NCBI GenBank assembly: GCA_016874775.1
Contig: VGTJ01000034.1
Span: forward strand, 1 to 37,795
Length of the DNA stretch: 37,795 nt
DNA from: Deltaproteobacteria bacterium
GTDB lineage: Bacteria; Desulfobacterota; Binatia; Bin18
Reading direction: 5' to 3'
Part shown: positions 32,428 through 37,795 of the stretch, one piece after another
How the letters are laid out: each line of letters begins with the position of its first letter
Position numbering within the stretch: the first letter of the stretch is position 1
Notes under the pieces: generated by a model
Told to the model about the DNA's origin: nothing
The model's database searches: none
What the model saw: only the letters and a program-made list of their open reading frames with translations
Translations under genes and position numbers: made by a program

Positions 32428-33457
32428 GGGACGTCAAGTCGAGAACGTGGCGAGCCATGTCTGCTGCAGAAGGATCGCTCCCTTTCAGGGCGCGATTGAG
32501 AAAGAGGACACCCGGGGCACCAAGGGCGGCGAGTGCCAGCCCAGCTTCTTTCCGGACTTCCCACACCTGGTCACGCAGCAGAGAGGCTACGGTTGCGGCA
32601 GCAGGCCAGTGCGAGAGTTTCCCTAGCGCTCGCGTTGCGGAGGCGCAAACCGCAGGGTCAGCATCAGTCAGCAACGCCGTGAGAACCTCGGTAGCCTGTG
32701 CTCCGCCGAGGGAGCCAAGCAGGGTCGCCGCCAGTGCGCGAATTTCGGAGATGTGGTCACGAGTCAATGTGATAGCTGGGGGGAGCAGACGTGGATCAGC
32801 AATGTTAATGGCAATCTGCAGCGGTGCTTTCACTTCGTGTCCCGCGTGCGTCGAGAGGTATACGACTAGACGGTCAAGAACATTTCCTCCCATACGTAAC
32901 AGTGAGTCTTGCACTGCGAAACGACACCAGCCGTCAGGGTCGCTGAGGAGTGCCAGCAAAATATCGACAGTGGCGGCGTCCGGACGGTTGACGGCCCATT
33001 CGGCAGCCTGTGCTCGGACGTACGGGTTACGATCAACCAGGAGGGGGAGCATTACTGCCTCGCGTGCACCTAACAAAGTGATCAGTCGTGCCCCGCGGAG
33101 GCGGCGCCACCACAAGCGACTGCGACATTGCCGTTCGGCACGAGTGGTCAACCGTAACTCGCGCCCCAGATTGGTAAGCCATTGCTTTTGTTCGCCACTG
33201 AGCGTGGGCAGGAGTTCGGAGAACAATCGAATTTGAAGACGAATTGGCAATTTACGAAACGGCTCAAGGAGTTCACGGCCACGACTAGGGTTGTCCAAGG
33301 CAACCGTGAGCGCTTCTCGCGCCTGATCCAGTAGCGGTTGGCTCCAGCGCTTGTAGCGTTGGAGCAATAACCCATGTCCAAGGAACCACACAACTAGAAC
33401 ACTAAGTGCGATTCCTTCAACAAACAGCGTCCATTTAACGATATCCTCTGGTGCCAT
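32420..33457 (-). CDS. Membrane-anchored HEAT-repeat protein
   Basis: This is a 345-residue protein. One transmembrane helix is at residues 9-31 (WTLFVEGIALSVLVVWFLGHG). A linker follows, then HEAT-like repeats from about residue 125 to 340: PYVRAQAAEWAVNRPDA, GWCRFAVQDSLLRMGG, SEIRALAATLLGSLGG, PAVCASATRALGKLS, and WEVRKEAGLALAALGA. HEAT repeats bind partner proteins. It sits between a c-di-GMP-type regulator (gap four bases) and a glycosyltransferase (overlap eight bases). It is probably an adaptor linking the regulator to the synthase at the inner membrane. That role is inferred. Confidence 0.85.
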   Translation of the reverse strand: MAPEDIVKWTLFVEGIALSVLVVWFLGHGLLLQRYKRWSQPLLDQAREALTVALDNPSRGRELLEPFRKLPIRLQIRLFSELLPTLSGEQKQWLTNLGRELRLTTRAERQCRSRLWWRRLRGARLITLLGAREAVMLPLLVDRNPYVRAQAAEWAVNRPDAATVDILLALLSDPDGWCRFAVQDSLLRMGGNVLDRLVVYLSTHAGHEVKAPLQIAINIADPRLLPPAITLTRDHISEIRALAATLLGSLGGAQATEVLTALLTDADPAVCASATRALGKLSHWPAAATVASLLRDQVWEVRKEAGLALAALGAPGVLFLNRALKGSDPSAADMARHVLDLTSHA

Positions 33458-33461
33458 AACC

Positions 33462-35600
33462 TCACTTATGCAGCTCGCGTCGGATGCGTCGCATCAACAC
33501 CGGCATGCTAAAAGGTTTGGTGACATAGTCGACAGCGCCAAGTTCTAGCGCTTCAACAATTTCGGCTTCCGCCGCGCGCGCGGTCAACACGATAGCGCGG
33601 GTTTCTTGTAATACATTGTCCTGAGCGAGTTGACGTAACACCGTTAGTCCATCAAGACTTGGCAATCCGAGATCCAGAAGGATGACTCGGGCTTTCAAGC
33701 GTGGGTTCTCGCCACAGAGCGTGTCCACTGCTTCTTGCCCATCGCGGAGCCACTGTGCGTGATACCCTCGTGTTTGCAGAGCATGGAGCAAAAGGCCAGC
33801 AAGTGGGGCGTCTTCATCCAGAATAAGAATATCGGTACTCTGGGTCATCTCTTGCTGCCAACCAGTGGGAACGATCCGGTCTCCACCGGTGTCTTGAGCA
33901 CGGAGGAGTGCCTGTTTCGCAGCGTGACTCAGCGCTACGATGTCATTGCCGTCGCCTGGATACTGGGCGATACCGGCACTAAATGTCCCTAACAGTGGTG
34001 TACCGTCATGTATGGCAAGTGGTGCGCGTCGGAACACTTCTAATGTTTCCGCTAGTCGTTGCACGCCATCTTCACGAGAGAGTCCGTACCCAGCGATGAG
34101 AAATTGAGTTGCAGTCCAGCGAATGATGAGGTCTTCTGCACGGAAACTCTCCAAGAGAAACTGGCCAAGACGGCGGACTCCCTGTTTCCAAACGGTAATT
34201 CCATGCTGATCCTTGCAGAGGGTTGCCTGATCAAACGCCACATGCGCAAGAGAAAAGGGTTGCTGATAACGAGTGGTGAGCCGGAAAAGACGATCAAGTG
34301 CAGCCTTGGCATTGTGCCGCGGTATCGCGCCAGTGAGGGGGTCAAATTCTGTGTTTGCCAGAGACTGTCGTGCTCGAGTCGCACGACGGACAACGTGAGC
34401 AGCGAGTTCGCTCGCGACGATGGGGTTGTAGATGAGGTCATCCGCCCCAGCAGAGAACATACGGTGGACTGTCTCTGCTCCTGGTTGGGTTGCGAGAAAC
34501 AGAATCGGTACACCTCCCCATTGTGGGTCACTCCGGACCACGTGGCACAACGGAATACCAACACCGTTTGCGAGGTCCGCATCAAGGAGAAGGACATCCG
34601 GCTGATAATCTTCCAAGACCTCTATGAGAGTGTGCGGTGTCTTTAGGACGTGCAGGGCGAAACGCGGCGAAGCGAGTGCAGTACATACGGAGATTTGTAC
34701 TGCGGGATCATCTACAACGACAAGGACTCTGGCGACTACTGGCTGCTCCTTGCAGAGGAACTGCCGCACGACATGAAAAAGCTGTGCCGATGACAGAGGC
34801 TTGAGGAGAAAGCTTTGCCCACCGAGTTGTGTGCTCTCCATACGATTAGCAAAGGTATCTTCCTCAGCAAGAACAAGGATCGGAACAGGAGATATACGAT
34901 CTTCAAGCGCGACTAACAGAGTTAGCCAGCCGTCTGGATCCCGGCTCTGGGCCAGGGTGACAACGAGAACGTCGGGCGGATGGGCAGAGACTGCCTCTTG
35001 TGCAGCCGCGACATCAGCTGCGACGGTGACGCGTAACCCTTGGCCAAGTGCGTCAAGGGTTACGTGCTCTGTCCATTCATGGTCATCGTCGACGATGAGA
35101 ACGGATGGCACATGGAGTGACTCTGACTGGGAAATCTCGGGAAAGGTTGGTGTCTGCTCAAGTTGTGCACGCAAGAGGACAACGACCTCAGCAAGCCGTA
35201 GTACTTGCGCCGAACTTGAAGTTGGATGGCCTGCAAAGAGGTGTTCCGCCTCACGCGCAAGCTGTGCGCCTTGAACAAAACCAAAGACCCCAACCGATCC
35301 AGCGAGTTTGCGTGCCTCATGCTCTGCTTGTTGTCGTAAACTCTCTCCTAAGGTGCTGTCCAGGACTGCAATCGTTGCATCGTCTAAAATGGCAAGCTGG
35401 GCCTCAATCGACCCTTGCATACGTTGCCAAGCATCAGCACAGGCGGTGGTGAAAGCCGCTGGGGCCAGCGGGAGTTCTGGCGTGGTGGATGAAGTGAGCG
35501 CTTGGGTGCTCATGGCGTCCAGAGCAGCGCCATGCTCGGGCGATTGCGCTGCTCTGGACGCCATGTCAGACGAGGCGTCGGTTTCCAATATCCGCGACAT
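33462..35600 (-). CDS. HPt/three-receiver regulator with degenerate GGDEF and intact I-site
   Basis: This is a 712-residue cytosolic regulator, started at ATG 35600 rather than the TTG at 35618. Residues 55-150 look like an HPt domain, but the phospho-His is Arg (R97 in EARKLAGS). REC1 (166-280) has Thr (T215) at the acceptor position. REC2 (292-405) keeps D340 but has N392 for the conserved Lys. Residues 415-575 are GGDEF-like, with the active-site loop TATQF instead of GGDEF, while the upstream RAED (R487-D490) keeps the RxxD c-di-GMP I-site spacing. REC3 (590-710) is complete (D595/D597, D643, T673, K695). It is probably a c-di-GMP receptor controlled through REC3, not a diguanylate cyclase. 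Confidence 0.82.
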   Translation of the reverse strand: MSRILETDASSDMASRAAQSPEHGAALDAMSTQALTSSTTPELPLAPAAFTTACADAWQRMQGSIEAQLAILDDATIAVLDSTLGESLRQQAEHEARKLAGSVGVFGFVQGAQLAREAEHLFAGHPTSSSAQVLRLAEVVVLLRAQLEQTPTFPEISQSESLHVPSVLIVDDDHEWTEHVTLDALGQGLRVTVAADVAAAQEAVSAHPPDVLVVTLAQSRDPDGWLTLLVALEDRISPVPILVLAEEDTFANRMESTQLGGQSFLLKPLSSAQLFHVVRQFLCKEQPVVARVLVVVDDPAVQISVCTALASPRFALHVLKTPHTLIEVLEDYQPDVLLLDADLANGVGIPLCHVVRSDPQWGGVPILFLATQPGAETVHRMFSAGADDLIYNPIVASELAAHVVRRATRARQSLANTEFDPLTGAIPRHNAKAALDRLFRLTTRYQQPFSLAHVAFDQATLCKDQHGITVWKQGVRRLGQFLLESFRAEDLIIRWTATQFLIAGYGLSREDGVQRLAETLEVFRRAPLAIHDGTPLLGTFSAGIAQYPGDGNDIVALSHAAKQALLRAQDTGGDRIVPTGWQQEMTQSTDILILDEDAPLAGLLLHALQTRGYHAQWLRDGQEAVDTLCGENPRLKARVILLDLGLPSLDGLTVLRQLAQDNVLQETRAIVLTARAAEAEIVEALELGAVDYVTKPFSMPVLMRRIRRELHK
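35511..35565. repeat. Perfect 20-bp inverted repeat in the regulator 5' end
   Basis: Positions 35511-35530 and 35546-35565 are exact reverse complements, leaving a 15-base loop. The hairpin lies at codons 12-30 of the regulator. On the reverse strand the upstream arm begins with an ATG (35564), which could serve as an alternative start. Such a stem in the mRNA would be very stable and could slow translation or be a site for inversion or recombination. Confidence 0.8.
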
Positions 35601-35622
35601 AGAACACCCAAGGAACAACCCT

Positions 35623-36075
35623 TTAGGCTGCGTATCGTTCTGAAAGAGGAACCGGATCTAAAGGAATATCTGGTAATGGAAGCGGTTGAAGCTCTTCGGT
35701 GAGTGGTTGTGGTATCCGTTCGACTGGTGGCACGGTTGGAAGTGACACGGACGATCGTCCAACAAGGGCTCGGGACCAGTCAATCTTGTCAGCCTCAGGG
35801 AGCTTGGCGATGAGCAGGTCGTGGATCGATTGCCACACACCGGCCTTTTGCCGCTCATACAATCTGCGCCAACACGTCATGCCGGACCCACACCCCATCT
35901 CGCGCGGAAGTGCTTCCCAAGGAATGCCACTTTTCAAAACGAAGAGAATACCGGTGAATACTTTGCGGTTGTCGACAGGCTTCCGTCCAGGGAAGCTGAA
36001 TCTTCGAGGTTTCGGGGGAGGCAGTACTGCGGTGATCTCTTCCCAGAGTTCGTCGCTTAACAACGGTTTGGCCAT
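35623..36075 (-). pseudogene. Truncated IS5-type transposase with foreign tail
   Basis: This is a 150-residue reading frame. Its N-terminal 105 residues match the start of IS5-family (DUF4096-type) transposases: LSDELWEEITAVLPPP, GRKPVDNRKVFTGILFVLKSGIPWEALP, GCGSGMTCWRRLYE, and IDWSRALV. After DWSRALV the family's DSSSVRA catalytic segment is lost. It is replaced by a Pro/Leu/Glu-rich tail (PLTEELQPLPLPDIPLDPVP) ending in SERYAA. The DDE triad is therefore absent and the protein is inactive. A good ribosome site (GAGAGGAG) remains. It ends 22 bases before the regulator ATG. The tail may be the remains of a gene that once stood at the head of the operon. Confidence 0.82.
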
Positions 36076-36086
36076 AAACTCCTCTC

Positions 36087-36121
36087 CAAGAGGTCAGTGA
36101 GGTATGTGAGGGGACCTCTTG
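36087..36121. repeat. Inverted repeat upstream of transposase remnant
   Basis: CAAGAGGTC (36087-36095) and GACCTCTTG (36113-36121) form a nine-base perfect stem with a 17-base loop, just before the ribosome site of the IS5-type remnant. It could be part of the element's left end or a transcription-blocking stem that limits read-in, as some IS elements carry. I could not define a terminal repeat. Confidence 0.45.
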
Positions 36122-36186
36122 CTCAGTCGAGAGCATCGGCCAACAGCGAGCGAACTTGAGGGAAAAGGGGGGCGATTGCAGAGATA

Positions 36187-36203
36187 ATGCGGGTTCACCG
36201 CAT
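36187..36203 (-). terminator. Weak stem-loop after the nitrilase gene
   Basis: ATGCGG/CCGCAT (36187-36192 and 36198-36203) forms a six-base stem with a five-base loop, 15 bases past the nitrilase stop on the reverse strand. It is followed by TATCTCT rather than a T-run. It may be a weak terminator. Confidence 0.3.
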
Positions 36204-36217
36204 CTAGCAAGAATCGC

Positions 36218-37087
36218 TCATTTTGTTACAATCTGGTGATATTCCTCCGGTCGCCGATCGGCGAGGAAATCCCACTGTTCTCTCAAGTTGACGACATCAT
36301 CAAGATCGATGGTTGCGATGATCAATTCGTCTCCTGCGCTTTGCGCTTTCGCGAGGATTTTTCCACTCGGGGCGATAATGACACTGCCACCGATGTATTC
36401 TGCGCCATCTTCGATACCAGCTTTTCCGATAGCAATGACGAAGACTTGATTTTCCATTGCTCCTGCACGAAGGAGAATCTCGGAGGTCTCTTGTCCCACC
36501 TCTGGAGGCTGACGAAATGTTGGAGTGTTGTACGGAACACAGAGTAATTCTGCCCCTTGTAACGTTAACGCACGATAACTTTCTGAGAACCGCCGATCAT
36601 AGCAGATACAAGTGCCGATTCGAGTTGTTGGGAGTGTCACCACTGGAAAGCCGAGGTTACCGCTCGAGAAGTAGCGTTTCTCAAGAATGTTGAGACCCTC
36701 CCATCGCGGCTCGACCCAGCCAGGGATGTGCATCTTGCGGTATTTACCAAGGATAGTTCCGTCGGGAGCAATGATAGCGGCACTATTGTAGTACTCGTTA
36801 TTATGGCGTTCGGCGTAAGGAAGCACGAAATGGAGTTGCGCACGACGAGCGGCCTCAAAAAGTGGTTGCGTGATCGGGGAAGGCAACGCATCTTCGAAAA
36901 ACGAATCAATTGTGGAGTGGATTTTCGTGGCAAAGTATGGCGTCAGCGAAAGTTCGGGAAAAGCGAGCAGTGCAACGCTCTGTTTTCCTGCCTCGTCCAT
37001 TAGTGCGACCATGCGACGCACTGTCTGCTCTTTGCTCGGAGAACTCGGCCCTAATTGTGCGGCGGCAACAGTGAGAGATCGTCCCAT
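36218..37087 (-). CDS. Carbon-nitrogen hydrolase (nitrilase superfamily)
   Basis: This 289-residue enzyme has the Glu-Lys-Cys triad of the nitrilase superfamily: E45 (AFPELSL), K118 (GKYRKMHIPG) and C162 (CICYDRRF). The sequence around YRKMHIPGW and ICYDRRFSESYRAL resembles N-carbamoylputrescine amidase and beta-ureidopropionase-like amidases, so an amidase or carbamoylase is likelier than a true nitrilase. AAGGAG lies seven bases before the ATG. It is transcribed towards the IS remnant and is not evidently part of the polysaccharide operon. The substrate is unknown. Confidence 0.93.
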   Translation of the reverse strand: MGRSLTVAAAQLGPSSPSKEQTVRRMVALMDEAGKQSVALLAFPELSLTPYFATKIHSTIDSFFEDALPSPITQPLFEAARRAQLHFVLPYAERHNNEYYNSAAIIAPDGTILGKYRKMHIPGWVEPRWEGLNILEKRYFSSGNLGFPVVTLPTTRIGTCICYDRRFSESYRALTLQGAELLCVPYNTPTFRQPPEVGQETSEILLRAGAMENQVFVIAIGKAGIEDGAEYIGGSVIIAPSGKILAKAQSAGDELIIATIDLDDVVNLREQWDFLADRRPEEYHQIVTK

Positions 37088-37185
37088 TTGGCTGCTCCTT
37101 TTCTGGTTGCCATTACTGCGAAACCCAGGGGTACGTCAAGGGAGCAGCGTGACTTTGCCTGAAGGAATGGGGAGGGTTGGCTGAT

Positions 37186-37617
37186 CTATCGTGCGCTAGC
37201 GGCGAAGAAGATTTTCAGTGCTTTCGCCCCAGCCGCTAGGGCAAAAACGTAGCGCATGCGAAACAGTCCATCTTCAATCTGCGCGGCAACGCCTTCTAAT
37301 GGTGAAGACTCTCGGGTCGGACTTGCTGGAGCCTTGGCTGGATGTTCCACTGGAGGCGTCTCGACTCGTTCCTTTACTGGAGCAGGGGGTGGGGGCGCTT
37401 TTGCTGTGCTTACCGATTTCTTTGCTTTTTTCCCTGGGTCAAGATCGGTAATGTTTACAATATCGTTTTTTTGAAAAGCGAAGGAACCCAAAGAAGTATA
37501 GACCTTCACGGTATTGCCGTTCTCTTCATAGTTATTGACAGTCATCCGATGACCGTCGGCGAATTCAATAAGGAATTTCGCGTGCGCGGGAACTGGCCAC
37601 AGCCTGGCCTGGTGCAA
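37186..37617 (-). CDS. Small beta-rich protein with truncated N-terminus
   Basis: The open frame gives 143 residues from a TTG at 37617; no ATG with a ribosome site is available upstream before a stop at 37665-37663. The sequence starts with ARLWPVPAHA followed by KFLIEFADGHRMTVNNY. PAHA looks like the end of a signal peptide whose hydrophobic core is missing. Residues 14-60 are a small SH3-like beta domain (KVYTSLGSFAFQKNDIVNITDL), as in some exported proteins. Residues 65-110 are Pro/Lys/Glu-rich, and the end is hydrophobic. It seems truncated at its 5' end by the unit to its right. The intact family is not recognised with certainty. Confidence 0.55.
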   Translation of the reverse strand: MHQARLWPVPAHAKFLIEFADGHRMTVNNYEENGNTVKVYTSLGSFAFQKNDIVNITDLDPGKKAKKSVSTAKAPPPPAPVKERVETPPVEHPAKAPASPTRESSPLEGVAAQIEDGLFRMRYVFALAAGAKALKIFFAASAR

Positions 37618-37624
37618 AGACGCC

Positions 37625-37795
37625 TCACGCTGCCTGTTGAAAGTGGACCTGCTTTTCTTCCGCTAGCGTGAGCTGGCGGAAGGCCTGTTGGCGTTGGGCC
37701 TGGAGCGACGGCCCCAGGTGCTGCTGGCACCACTGCCGGACTTGTGTGGTAGAAACCGTCGCCAGTGCGTCTCGAATCACTTCGGGTGTAGTGGA
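37625..37795 (-). CDS. C-terminal part of an unidentified gene, cut by window edge
   Basis: A reverse frame enters from the right edge and runs 56 codons to TGA at 37627-37625. It reads as a helical, Gln/Ala-rich C-terminus (VIRDALATVSTTQVRQWCQQ, QAQRQQAFRQLTLAEEKQ). The lack of stops and the sensible composition support real coding, possibly the end of a transposase, but no family is recognised. It abuts the truncated small gene at 37617. Confidence 0.45.
   Translation of the reverse strand, partial: STTPEVIRDALATVSTTQVRQWCQQHLGPSLQAQRQQAFRQLTLAEEKQVHFQQAA

Noticed and set aside
32415-33236. Forward open frame of 273 codons
   Set aside because: It is antisense to the HEAT-repeat gene. It is Arg/Ser/Ala-rich without structure and has no ribosome site.
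34059-34646. Forward open frame of 195 codons
   Set aside because: It is antisense to the regulator's GGDEF-like and receiver domains, with no supporting features.

Overview
The window looks like chromosome from an uncultured, free-living Gram-negative (two-membrane) bacterium. The evidence is a predicted outer-membrane beta-barrel ending in an aromatic residue, several Sec signal peptides and a lipoprotein-like peptide. The gene mix (luciferase-like monooxygenase, cytochrome P450, SDR, NTF2-like, two GST-fold proteins, DUF3108, carbon-nitrogen hydrolase) recalls soil or marine Deltaproteobacteria or Binatota-like genomes. That placement is a guess from gene content, not a measurement. No rRNA, tRNA or CRISPR array was seen, and there is no gene-free stretch longer than 300 bases. 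Both window edges cut possible mobile-element genes.

Layout, left to right. At 1-79 is a possible transposase N-terminus. At 300-1145 a ribbon-helix-helix-like protein is paired with an HNH nuclease. At 1178-4727 are a VOC protein, a secreted SGNH-like protein with two N-terminal repeats, and a secreted endonuclease/exonuclease/phosphatase-fold protein. A reverse-strand operon (7201-4748) holds a DUF2939 protein, YqeB and an LLM oxidoreductase. Positions 7320-12646 carry a dehydrogenase, a small lipoprotein-like gene, a diiron ferritin-like protein, a MATE exporter, and an NTF2-like/GST-like pair. A reverse operon (17446-12708) holds a Ski2/Hel308-type helicase, an unrecognised 489-residue protein, a CinA-domain protein and a secreted unknown. 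Positions 17668-22098 carry two secreted proteins, a divergent TetR/P450 pair with an operator-like site over a good promoter, and an SDR. A palindromic MITE-like element (about 22093-22260) follows. A reverse cluster (27204-22334) then encodes MutS2, a DUF309 protein, a GST and a trans-sulfuration enzyme.

The most interesting part is the tightly packed reverse-strand operon from 35600 to 27291. Its order is: a multi-receiver regulator with a degenerate GGDEF domain but an intact RxxD c-di-GMP I-site; a membrane-anchored HEAT-repeat protein; a processive-type family 2 glycosyltransferase; a secreted GH18-like protein; a secreted TPR protein; and a TPR plus YaiO-type outer-membrane barrel. Together they look like a synthase-dependent exopolysaccharide synthesis and export system under c-di-GMP control. 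It resembles Pga/Pel systems in logic but differs in parts. The barrel gene carries an in-frame TAA between its TPR and barrel halves. A truncated IS5-type transposase lies directly upstream of the operon, and a perfect 20-bp inverted repeat sits in the first codons of the regulator. The system may therefore be decaying or phase-locked in this strain.

The right end holds a nitrilase-family hydrolase, a small protein whose signal peptide appears truncated, and the last 56 codons of an unidentified gene running off the window.
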